Source of the DNA: Bugula neritina
Lineage: Eukaryota; Bryozoa; Gymnolaemata; Cheilostomatida; Bugulidae
Length of the DNA stretch: 64,000 bases
Assembly (NCBI GenBank): GCA_964035545.1
Contig: OZ037765.1
Coordinates: 15,432,698-15,496,697 of the forward strand
Direction: 5' to 3'
Each line of letters opens with the position of its first letter. The first letter of the stretch is position 1. The notes beneath the pieces are model-generated. The model worked only from the letters and a program-made list of their open reading frames with translations, was not told the DNA's origin and did no database searches. Both the position numbers and the translations under genes were made by a program. Below, in pieces: positions 11,401 through 23,950 of this stretch.

Positions 11401-14400
11401 CTTTTTAGCACATTTGGGCACTTTTCAGCACATTTAGGCACTTTTAGCACATTTAGGCACATTTAGGCACTGTTTAGCACATTTAGGCACTTTTAGGCAC
11501 TTTCCAGCACATTTGTGCACTTTTAGCACATTTGGGCACATTTAGGCACTGTTTAGCACTTTTAGGCACTTTTAGGCACTTTCCAGCACATTTGGGCACT
11601 TTTAGCACATTTAGGCACTTTTTAGCACATTTGGGCACTTTTCAGCACATTTAGGCGCTTTTAGCACATTTAGGCACATTTAGGCAATTTTCAGCACATT
11701 TAGGCACTTTTAGGTCTTTTCCAGCACATTTGGGCACTTTTAGCACATTTAGGCACTTTTAGCACATTTAGGCACATTTAGGCACTTTTAGGCACTTTCC
11801 AGCACATTTGGGCACTTTTAGCTCATTTAGGCACTTTTTAGCACATTTAGGCACTTTTAGGCACTTTCCAGCACATTTGGGCACTTTTAGCACATTTAGG
11901 CACTTTTTAGCACATTTAGGCACTTTTTAGCCTACTTGGGCATTTTTTAGCACATTTAGGCACTTTTTAGCACATTTCGGCACTTTCAGCACACTTAGGC
12001 ACATTTAGGCATTTTTTAGCACATTTGGGCACTTTCCAGCACATTTGGGCACTTTTAGCACATTTGGGCACATTTAGGCACTTTTTAGCACATTTAGGCA
12101 CTTTTCAGCACATTCAGGCACATTTAGGCACTTTTTAGCACATTTAGGCACTTTTAGTACATTTAGGCATATTAAGACTTTTTTAGGCACTTTTAGGCAC
12201 TTTTTAGCACATTTAGGCACTTTTGGCCCATTTAGGCATTTTTTAGCACATTTAGGCACTTTTAGCACATTCAGGCACTATTAGGCTCTTTTAGGCACTT
12301 TTTAGCACACTTAGGCACTATTAGCACATTTAGGCACATTTAGGCACATTTAGGGACTTTCGAGCACATTTGGGCACTTTTAGCACATTTAGGCAGTTTT
12401 AGGCACTTTTTAGCACATTTGGGCACTTTTTAGCACATTTAGGCACTTTTTAGCACATTTAGGCACTTTTTAGCACATTTAGGCACTTTTCAGCACATTT
12501 AGGCACTTTTAGCACATTTAGGCACATTTAGGCACTTTTAGGCACTTTCCAGCACATTTGGGCACTTTTAGCACATTTAGGCACTTTTAGGCACTTTTTA
12601 GCACATTTGGGCACTTTTTAGCACATTTAGGCACCTTTTAGCACATTTAGGCACTTTTTAGCACTTTTAGGCACTTTCCAGCACATTTGGGCACTTTAGC
12701 ACATTTAGGCACTTTTTAGCACATTTGGGCACTTTTTAGCACATTTGGGCACTTTTCAGCACATTTAGGCGCTTTTAGCACATTTAGGCACATTTAGGCA
12801 CTTTTTAGCACATTTGGGCACTTTTTAGCACATTTGGGCACTTTTCAGCACATTTAGGCGCTTTTAGCACATTTAGGCACATTTAGGCACTTTTCAGCAC
12901 ATTTAGGCACTTTTAGGCACTTTCCAGCACATTTGGGCACTTTTAGCACATTTGGGCACTTTTAGCACATTTGGGCACATTTAGGCACTGTTTAGCACTT
13001 TTAGGCACTTTCCAGCACATTTAAGCACTTTTAGGCACCTTTTAGCACATTTGGGCACTTTTTAGCACATTTGGGCACTTTTCAGCACATTTAGGCGCTT
13101 TTAGCACATTTAGGCACATTTAGGCACTTTTCAGCACATTTAGGCACTTTTAGGCACTTTCCAGCACATTTGGGCACTTTTAGCACATTTCGGCACTTTT
13201 AGCACATTTAGGCACATTTAGGCACTTTTAGCCACTTTCCAGCACATTTGGGCTCTTTTAGCACATTTAGGCAATTTTTAGCACGTTTTGGCACTTTTTA
13301 GCACATTTGGGCACTTTTCAGCACATTTAGGCACTTTTAGCACATTTAGGCACGTTTAGGCACTGTTTAGCACATTTAGGCACTTTTAGGCACTTTCCAG
13401 CACATTTGTGCACTTTTAGCACATTTGGGCACATTTAAGCACTGTTTAGCACCATTAGGCACTTTTAGGCACTTTCCAGCACATTTGGGCGCTTTTAGCA
13501 CATTTAGGCACATTTAGGCACTTTTAGCACATTTAGGCACATTTAGGCACTTTTAGGCACTTTCCAGCACATTTGGGCACTTTTAGCTCATTTAGGCACT
13601 TTTTAGCACATTTAGGCACTTTTAGGCACTTTTCAGCACGTTTGGGCACTTTTAGCACATTTAGGCACTTTTTAGCACATTTAGGCACTTTTTAGCCTAC
13701 TTGGGCATTTTTTAGCACATTTAGGCACTTTTTAGCACATTTCGGCACTTTCAGCACACTTAGGCATTTTTTAGCACATTTGGGCACTTTCCAGCACATT
13801 TGGGCACTTTTAGCACATTTGGGCACATTTAGGCACTTTTTAGCACATTTAGGCACTTTTCAGCACATTCAGGCACATTTAGGCACTTTTTAGCACATTT
13901 AGGCACTTTTAGTACATTTAGGCACATTTAGGCACCTTTCAGCACATTTAGGCACTTTTCGGTCCTTTCCAGCACATTAGGGCACTTTTAGCACATTTAG
14001 GCACTTTTAGCACATTTAGGCACATTTAGGCACTTTTAGGCACTTTCCAGCACATTTGGGCACTTTTAGCTCATTTAGGCACTTTTTAGCACATTTAGGC
14101 ACTTTTAGCACATTTGGGCACATTTAGGCACTTTTTAGCACATTCAGGCACTTTTCAGCACATTCAGGCACATTTAGGCACTTTTTAGCACATTTAGGCA
14201 CTTTTAGTACATTTAGGCATATTAAGACTTTTTTAGGCACTTTTAGGCACTTTTTAGCACATTTAGGCACTTTTGGCCCATTTAGGCATTTTTTAGCACA
14301 TTTAGGCACTTTTAGCACATTTAGGCACTATTAGGCTCTTTTAGGCACTTTTTAGCACACTTAGGCACTATTAGCACATTTAGGCACATTTAGGCACTTT

Positions 14401-14880
14401 TAGGCACTTTCGAGCACATTTGGGCACTTTTAGCACATTTAGGCACTTTTAGGCACTTTTTAGCACATTTGGGCACTTTTTAGCACATTTAGGCACTTTG
14501 TAGCACATTTAGGCACTTTTTAGCACATTTAGGCACTTTTAGCACATTTGGGCACATTTAGGCACTGTTTAGCACTTTTAGGCACTTTCCAGCACATTTG
14601 GGCACTTTTAGCACATTTAGGCACTTTTAGGCACTTTTTAGCACATTTGGGCACTTTTAGGCACTTTCCAGCACATTTGGGCACTTTTAGCACATTTAGG
14701 CACTTTTAGCACATTTAGGCACATTTAGGCACTTTTAGGCACTTTCCAGCACATTTGGGCACTTTTAGCACATTTAGGCACATTTAGGCACTTTTTAGCA
14801 CATTTAGGCACTTTTAGGCACTTTCCAGCACATTTGGGCACTTTTAGCACATTTAGGCACTTTTTAGCACATTTGACACT
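8500..14880. repeat. Satellite B region with about 3.92-kb higher-order repeat
   Basis: Roughly 8.5-10.9 kb matches roughly 12.5-14.8 kb at shifts of about 3.92-3.93 kb. For example, the GCTCATTTAG variant at 9655 recurs at 13586, and the marker block at 10203 recurs at 14124. The same marker block also lies at 6372 and 12074. Exact ends are blurred by small indels. Confidence 0.6.
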
Positions 14881-15988
14881 TTTTAGCCTATTTGGGCATT
14901 TGTTAGCACATTTAGGCACTTTTTAGCACACTTTGGCACTTTCAGCACACTTAGGCACATTTAGGCACTTTTTAGCACATTTAGGCACTTTTCGGCACTT
15001 TCCAGCACATTTGGGCACTTTTAGCACATTTAAGCAATTTTTAGCACATTTTGGCACTTTTTAGCACATTTGGGCACTTTACAGCACATTTAGGCACTTT
15101 TAGCACATTTAGGCACATTTAGGCACTGCTTAGCACATTTAGGCACTTTTAGGCACTTTCCAGCACATTTGGGCACTTTTAGCACATTTAGGCACTTTTA
15201 GGCACTTTTTAGCACATTTGGGCACTTTTTAGCACATTTAGGCACCTTTTAGCACATTTAGGCACTTTTTAGCACTTTTAGGCACTTTCCAGCACATTTG
15301 GGCACTTTTAGCACATTTAGGCACTTTTTAGCACATTTGGGCACTTTTTAGCACATTTGGGCACTTTCCAGCACATTTGGGCACTTTTAGCACATTTCGG
15401 CACTTTTAGCACATTTAGGCACATTTAGGCACTTTTAGCCACTTTCCAGCACATTTGGGCTCTTTTAGCACATTTAGGCAATTTTTAGCACGTTTTGGCA
15501 CTTTTTAGCACATTTGGGCACTTTTCAGCACATTTAGGCACTTTTAGCACATTTAGGCACATTTAGGCACTGTTTAGCACATTTAGGCACTTTTAGGCAC
15601 TTTCAAGCACATTTGTGCACTTTTAGCACATTTGGGCACATTTAGGCACTGTTTAGCACTTTTAGGCACTTTTAGGCACTTTCCAGCACATTTGGGCACT
15701 TTTAGCACATTTAGGCACTTTTTAGCACATTTGGGCACTTTTCAGCACATTTAGGCGCTTTTAGCACATTTAGGCACATTTAGCACTTTTCAGCACATTT
15801 AGGCACTTTTAGGTCTTTTCCAGCACATTTGGGCACTTTTAGCACATTTAGGCACTTTTAGCACATTTAGGCACATTTAGGCACTTTTAGGCACTTTCCA
15901 GCACATTTGGGCACTTTTAGCTCATTTAGGCACTTTTTAGCACATTTAAGCACTTTTAGGCACTTTCCAGCACATTTGGGCACTTTTA
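14050..15988. repeat. Satellite B long duplication, second copy
   Basis: Near-identical to 6298-8235 at a 7,752-7,753 bp shift. Beyond about 15988 the two diverge: this copy goes on to a GCCTACTTGGGC variant while the first does not. Confidence 0.8.
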
Positions 15989-16829
15989 GCACATTTAGGC
16001 ACTTTTTAGCACATTTAGGCACTTTTTAGCCTACTTGGGCATTTTTTAGCACATTTAGGCACTTTTTAGCACATTTCGGCACTTTCAGCACACTTAGGCA
16101 CATTTAGGCATTTTTTTAGCACATTTGGGCACTTTCCAGCACATTTGGGCACTTTTAGCACATTTGGGCACATTTAGGCACTTTTTAGCACATTTAGGCA
16201 CTTTTCAGCACATTCAGGCACATTTAGGCACTTTTTAGCACATTTAGGCACTTTTAGTACATTTAGGCATATTAAGACTTTTTAGGCACTTTTAGGCACT
16301 TTTTAGCACATTTAGGCACTTTTGGCCCATTTAGGCATTTTTTAGCACATTTAGGCACTTTTAGCACATTTAGGCACTATTAGGCTCTTTTAGGCACTTT
16401 TTAGCACACTTAGGCACTATTAGCACATTTAGGCACATTTAGGCACATTTAGGGACTTTCGAGCACATTTGGGCACTTTTAGCACATTTAGGCAGTTTTA
16501 GGCACTTTTTAGCACATTTGGGCACTTTTTAGCACATTTAGGCACTTTTTAGCACATTTAGGCACTTTTTAGCACATTTAGGCACTTTTCAGCACATTTA
16601 GGCACTTTTAGCACATTTAGGCACATTTAGGCACTTTTAGGCACTTTCCAGCACATTTGGGCACTTTTAGCACATTTAGGCACTTTTAGGCACTTTTTAG
16701 CACATTTGGGCACTTTTCAGCACATTTAGGCATTTTTAGCACATTTGGGCACATTTAGGCACTGTTTAGCACTTTTAGGCACTTTCCAGCACATTTGGGC
16801 ACTTTTAGCACATTTAGGCACTTTTACGC

Positions 16830-19575
16830 ACTTTTTAGCACATTTGGGCACTTTTAGGCACTTTCCAGCACATTTGGGCACTTTTAGCACATTTAGGCAC
16901 TTTTAGCACATTTAGGCACATTTAGGCACTTTTAGGCACTTTCCAGCACATTTGGGCACTTTTAGCACATTTAGGCACATTTAGGCACTTTTTAGCACAT
17001 TTAGGCACTTTTAGGCACTTTCCAGCACATTTGGGCACTTTTAGCACATTTAGGCACTTTTTAGCACATTTGACACTTTTTAGCCTATTTAGGCATTTGT
17101 TAGCACATTTAGGCACTTTTTAGCACACTTTGGCACTTTCAGCACACTTAGGCAAATTTAGGCACTTTTTAGCACATTTGGGCACTTTCCAGCACATTTG
17201 GGCACTTTTAGCACATTTGGGCACATTTAGGCACTTTTTAGCACATTTAGGCACTTTTCAGCACATTTAGGCGCTTTTGCACATTTAGGCACATTTAGGC
17301 ACTGTTTAGCACATTTAGGCACTTTTCGGCACTTTCCAGCACATTTGGGCACTTTTAGCACATTTAAGCAATTTTTAGCACATTTTGGCACTTTTTAGCA
17401 CATTTGGGCACTTTTCAGCACATTTAGGCACTTTTAGCACATTTAGGCACATTTAGGCACTGCTTAGCACATTTAGGCACTTTTAGGCACTTTCCAGCAC
17501 ATTTGGGCACTTTTAGCACATTTAGGCACTTTTAGGCACTTTTTAGCACATTTGGGCACTTTTTAGCACATTTAGGCACCTTTTAGCACATTTAGGCACT
17601 TTTTAGCACATTTAGGCACTTTTCAGCACATTTAAGCACTTTTAGCACATTTAGGCACATTTAGGCACTTTTAGGCACTTTCCAGCACATTTGTGCACTT
17701 TTAGCACATTTAGGCCATTTTAGGCACTTTTTAGCACATTTGGGCACTTTTCAGCACATTTAAGCACTTTTAGCACATTTGGGCACATTTAGGCACTGTT
17801 TAGCACTTTTAGGCACTTTTAGGCACTTTCCAGCACATTTGGGCACTTTTAGCACATTTAGGCACTTTTTAGCACATTTGGGCACTTTTTAGCACTTTTA
17901 GGTACTTTCCAGCACATTTGGGCACTTTTAGCACATTTAGGCACTTTTAGCACATTTAGGCACATTTAGGCACTTTCCAGCACATTTGGGCACTTTTAGC
18001 ACATTTAGGCACTTTTAGGCACTTTTTAGCACATTTGGGCACTTTTCAGCACATTTAGGCACTTTTAGCACATTTGGGCACTTTTCAGCACATTTAGGCA
18101 GTTTTTAGCACATTTAGGCACTTTTCAGCACATTTAAGCACTTTTAGCACATTTAGGCACTTTTAGCACATTTAGGCATATTTAGGCACTTTTAGGCACT
18201 TTCCAGGACATTTGGGCACTTTTAGCATATTTAGGCACATTTAGGCACTTTTTAGCACATTTAGGCAGTTTTAGGCACTTTCCAGCACATTTGAGCACTT
18301 TTCGCACATTTAGGCACTTTTAGCACATTTAAGCACGTTTAGGCACTTTTAGGCACTTTCCAGCTTATTTGGGCTCTCTTAGCACATTTAAGCAATTTTA
18401 GGCATTTTTTAGCACATTTGGGCACTTTTAGGCACTTTCCAGCACATTTGGGCACTTTTAGCACATTTAGGCACTTTTAGCACATTTAGGCACATTTAGG
18501 CACTTTTAGGCACTTTCCAGCACATTTGGGCACTTTTAGCACATTTAGGCACATTTAGGCACTTTTTAGCACATTTAGGCACTTTTAGGCACTTTCCAGC
18601 ACATTTGGGCACTTTTAGCACATTTAGGCACTTTTTAGCGCATTTGACACTTTTTAGCCTATTTAGGCATTTGTTAGCACATTTAGGCACTTTTTAGCAC
18701 ACTTTGGCACTTTCAGCACACTTAGGCAAATTTAGGCACTTTTTAGCACATTTGGGCACTTTCCAGCACATTTGGGCACTTTTAGCACATTTGGGCACAT
18801 TTAGGCACTTTTTAGCACATTTAGGCACTTTTCAGCACATTTAGGCGCTTTTAGCACATTTAGGCACATTTAGGCACTGTTTAGCACATTTAGGCACTTT
18901 TCGGCACTTTCCAGCACATTTGGGCACTTTTAGCACATTTAAGCAATTTTTAGCACATTTTGGCACTTTTTAGCACATTTGGGCACTTTTCAGCACATTT
19001 AGGCACTTTTAGCACATTTAGGCACATTTAGGCACTGCTTAACACATTTAGGCACTTTTAGGCACTTTCCAGCACATTTGGGCACTTTTAGCACATTTAG
19101 GCACTTTTAGGCACTTTTTAGCACATTTGGGCACTTTTTAGCACATTTAGGCACCTTTTAGCACATTTAGGCACTTTTTAGCACATTTAGGCACTTTTCA
19201 GCACATTTAAGCACTTTTAGCACATTTAGGCACATTTAGGCACTTTTAGGCACTTTCCAGCACATTTGGGCACTTTTAGCACATTTAGGCCATTTTAGGC
19301 ACTTTTTAGCACATTTGGGCACTTTTCAGCACATTTAAGCACTTTTAGCACATTTGGGCACATTTAGGCACTGTTTAGCACTTTTAGGCACTTTTAGGCA
19401 CTTTCCAGCACATTTGGGCACTTTTAGCACATTTAGGCACTTTTTAGCACATTTGGGCACTTTTTAGCACTTTTAGGTACTTTCCAGCACATTTGGGCAC
19501 TTTTAGCACATTTAGGCACTTTTAGCACATTTAGGCACATTTAGGCACTTTCCAGCACATTTGGGCACTTTTAGC
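16830..19575. repeat. Satellite B 1.57-kb tandem duplication
   Basis: A block starting near 16830 recurs about 1,574-1,575 bp downstream. The marker at 16922 recurs at 18496, and the rare TTTTAGGTAC variant at 17901 recurs at 19476. The second copy ends near 19575, where the next duplication class begins to overlap. Confidence 0.65.
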
Positions 19576-22500
19576 ACATTTAGGCACTTTTAGGCACTTT
19601 TTAGCACATTTGGGCACTTTTCAGCACATTTAGGCACTTATAGCACATTTGGGCACTTTTCAGCACATTTAGGCACTTTTTAGCACATTTAGGCACTTTT
19701 CAGCACATTTAAGCACTTTTAGCACATTTAGGCACTTTTAGCACATTTAGGCATATTTAGGCACTTTTAGGCACTTTTTAGCACATTTGGGCACTTTTCA
19801 GCACATTTAGGCACTTTTAGCACATTTGGGCACTTTCCAGCACATTTGGGCACTTTTAGCACATTTGGGCACATTTAGGCACTTTTTAGCACATTTAGGC
19901 ACTTTTCAGCACATTTAGGCACTTTTAGCACATTGAGGCACATTTAGGCACTGTTTAGCACATTTAGGCACTTTTAGGCACTTTCCAGCACATTTGGGCA
20001 CTTTTAGCACATTTAGACACTTTTAGCACATTTAGGCACATTTAGGCACTTTTAGGCACTTTCCAGCACATTTGGTCTCTTTTAGCACATTTAGGCAATT
20101 TTTAGCACATTTTGGCACTTTTTAGCACATTTGGGCACTTTTCAGCACATTTAGGCACTTTTAGCACATTTAGGCACATTTAGGCACTGTTTAGCACATT
20201 TAGGCACTTTTAGGCACTTTCCAGCACATTTGGGCACTTTTAGCACATTTGGGCACATTTAGGCACTTTTTAGCACATTTAGGCACTTTTCAGCACATTT
20301 AGGCAATTTTAGCACATTGAGGCACATTTAGGCACTGTTTAGCACATTTAGGCACTTTTAGGCACTTTCCAGCACATTTGGGCACTTTTAGCACATTTAG
20401 GCACTTTTGGCACATTTAGGCACATTTAGGCACTTTTAGGCACTTTCCAGCACATTTGGGCACTTTTAGCATATTTAGGCACATTTAGGCACTTTTTAGC
20501 ACATTTAGGCAGTTTTAGGCACTTTCCAGCACATTTGGGCACTTTTCGCACATTTAGGCACTTTTAGCACATTTAGGCACTTTTTAGCACATTTGGGCAC
20601 TTTTAGGCACTTTTTAGCACATTTGGGCACTTTTCAGCACATTTAGGCACTTTTAGCACATTTGGGCACATTTAGGCACTGTTTAGCACTTTTTGGCACT
20701 TTCCAGCACATTTGGGCACCTTTAGCACATTTAGGCACTTTTAGGCACCTTTTAGCACATTTGGGCACTTTTTAGCACATTTGGGCACTTTTCAGCACAT
20801 TTAGGCACTTTTTAGCACATTTAGGCACTTTTCAGCACATTTAGGCGCTTTTAGCACATTTGGGCACATTTAGGCACTGTTTAGCACATTTAGGCACTTT
20901 TAGGCACTTTCCAGCACATTTGGGCACTTTCCAGCACATTTGGGCACTTTTAGCACATTTAGGCACCTTTTAGCAAATTTGGGCACTTTTTAGCACATTT
21001 GGGCACTTTTCAGCACATTTAGGCACTTTTTAGCTTATTTAGGCACTTTTCAGCACATTTAGGCGCTTTTAGCACATTTAGGCACATTTAGGCACTGTGT
21101 AGCACATTTAGGCACTTTTAGGCGCTTTCCAGCACATTTGGGCACTTTTAGCACATTTAGGCACTTTTTAGCACATTTAGGCACTTTTTAGCCTATTTAG
21201 GCATTTTTTAGCACATTTAGGCACTTTTTAGCACATTTTGGCACTTTCAGCACATTTGGGCACTTTTAGCACATTTGGGCACATTTAGGCACTTTTTAGC
21301 ACATTTAGGCACTTTTCAGCACATTTAGGCGCTTTTAGCACATTTAGGCACATTTAGGCACTGTTTAGCACATTTAGGCACTTTTAGGCACTTTCCAGCA
21401 CATTTGGGCACTTTTAGCACATTTGGCACTTTTAGCACATTTAGGCACATTTAGGCACTTTTAGGCACTTTCCAGCACATTTGGGCACTGTTAGCACATT
21501 TAGGCACTTTAGGCACTTTTAGCACATTTAGGCACTTTTAGGCACTTTTTAGCACATTTGGGCACTTTTTAGCACATTTAGGCACCTTTTAGCACATTTA
21601 GGCACTTTTTAGCACATTTAGGCACTTTTCAGCACATTTAAGCACTTTTAGCACATTTAGGCACATTTAGGCACTTTTAGGCACTTTCCAGCACATTTGG
21701 GCACTTTTAGCACATTTAGGCCATTTTAGGCACTTTTTAGCACATTTGGGCACTTTTCAGCACATTTAAGCACTTTTAGCACATTTGGGCACATTTAGGC
21801 ACTGTTTAGCACTTTTAGGCACTTTTAGGCACTTTCCAGCACATTTGGGCACTTTAGCACATTTAGGCACTTTTTAGCACATTTGGGCACTTTTTAGCAC
21901 TTTTAGGTACTTTCCAGCACATTTGGGCACTTTTAGCACATTTAGGCACTTTTAGCACATTTAGGCACATTTAGGCACTTTCCAGCACATTTGGGCACTT
22001 TTAGCACATTTAGGCACTTTTAGGCACTTTTTAGCACATTTGGGCACTTTTCAGCACATTTAGGCACTTATAGCACATTTGGGCACTTTTCAGCACATTT
22101 AGGCACTTTTTAGCACATTTAGGCACTTTTCAGCACATTTAAGCACTTTTAGCACATTTAGGCACTTTTAGCACATTTAGGCATATTTAGGCACTTTTAG
22201 GCACTTTTTAGCACATTTGGGCACTTTTCAGCACATTTAGGCACTTTTTAGCACATTTGGGCACTTTCCAGCACATTTGGGCACTTTTAGCACATTTGGG
22301 CACATTTAGGCACTTTTTAGCACATTTAGGCACTTTTCAGCACATTTAGGCACTTTTAGCACATTGAGGCACATTTAGGCACTGTTTAGCACATTTAGGC
22401 ACTTTTAGGCACTTTCCAGCACATTTGGGCACTTTTAGCACATTTAGACACTTTTAGCACATTTAGGCACATTTAGGCACTTTTAGGCACTTTCCAGCAC

Positions 22501-23950
22501 ATTTGGTCTCTTTTAGCACATTTAGGCAATTTTTAGCACATTTTGGCACTTTTTAGCACATTTGGGCACTTTTCAGCACATTTAGGCACTTTTAGCACAT
22601 TTAGGCACATTTAGGCACTGTTTAGCACATTTAGGCACTTTTAGGCACTTTCCAGCACATTTGGGCACTTTTAGCACATTTGGGCACATTTAGGCACTTT
22701 TTAGCACATTTAGGCACTTTTCAGCACATTTAGGCAATTTTAGCACATTGAGGCACATTTAGGCACTGTTTAGCACATTTAGGCACTTTTAGGCACTTTC
22801 CAGCACATTTGGGCACTTTTAGCACATTTAGGCACTTTTGGCACATTTAGGCACATTTAGGCACTTTTAGGCACTTTCCAGCACATTTGGGCACTTTTAG
22901 CATATTTAGGCACATTTAGGCACTTTTTAGCACATTTAGGCAGTTTTAGGCACTTTCCAGCACATTTGGGCACTTTTCGCACATTTAGGCACTTTTAGCA
23001 CATTTAGGCACTTTTAGCACATTTGGGCACTTTTAGGCACTTTTTAGCACATTTGGGCACTTTTCAGCACATTTAGGCACTTTTAGCACATTTGGGCACA
23101 TTTAGGCACTGTTTAGCACTTTTTGGCACTTTCCAGCACATTTGGGCACCTTTAGCACATTTAGGCACTTTTAGGCACCTTTTAGCACATTTGGGCACTT
23201 TTTAGCACATTTGGGCACTTTTCAGCACATTTAGGCACTTTTTAGCACATTTAGGCACTTTTCAGCACATTTAGGCGCTTTTAGCACATTTGGGCACATT
23301 TAGGCACTGTTTAGCACATTTAGGCACTTTTAGGCACTTTCCAGCACATTTGGGCACTTTCCAGCACATTTGGGCACTTTTAGCACATTTAGGCACCTTT
23401 TAGCAAATTTGGGCACTTTTTAGCACATTTGGGCACTTTTCAGCACATTTAGGCACTTTTTAGCTTATTTAGGCACTTTTCAGCACATTTAGGCGCTTTT
23501 AGCACATTTAGGCACATTTAGGCACTGTGTAGCACATTTAGGCACTTTTAGGCGCTTTCCAGCACATTTGGGCACTTTTAGCACATTTAGGCACTTTTTA
23601 GCACATTTAGGCACTTTTAGCCTATTTAGGCATTTTTTAGCACATTTAGGCACTTTTTAGCACATTTTGGCACTTTCAGCACATTTGGGCACTTTTAGCA
23701 CATTTGGGCACATTTAGGCACTTTTTAGCACATTTAGGCACTTTTCAGCACATTTAGGCGCTTTTAGCACATTTAGGCACATTTAGGCACTGTTTAGCAC
23801 ATTTAGGCACTTTTAGGCACTTTCCAGCACATTTGGGCACTTTTAGCACATTTGGGCACTTTTAGCACATTTAGGCACATTTAGGCACTTTTAGGCACTT
23901 TCCAGCACATTTGGGCACTGTTAGCACATTTAGGCACTTTTAGGCACTTT
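19090..23950. repeat. Satellite B 2,430-bp tandem duplication
   Basis: Two adjacent copies of about 2,430 bp. Rare variants recur at a constant shift: TAGGCACTTATAG at 19631 and 22061, GCACTTTTTGGCAC near 20687 and 23117, TAGCTTATTT at 21031 and 23461, GGGCACTGTTAG at 21483 and 23913. The copies are nearly identical, so the duplication is recent. Confidence 0.8.

Noticed and set aside
6037-18690. Minus-strand frames of about 64-92 codons in satellite B (KVPKCAKKCLN-type peptides)
   Set aside because: Readings of the GCAC-type unit. Exact recurrence reflects DNA duplication, and three of them run through the N gap.
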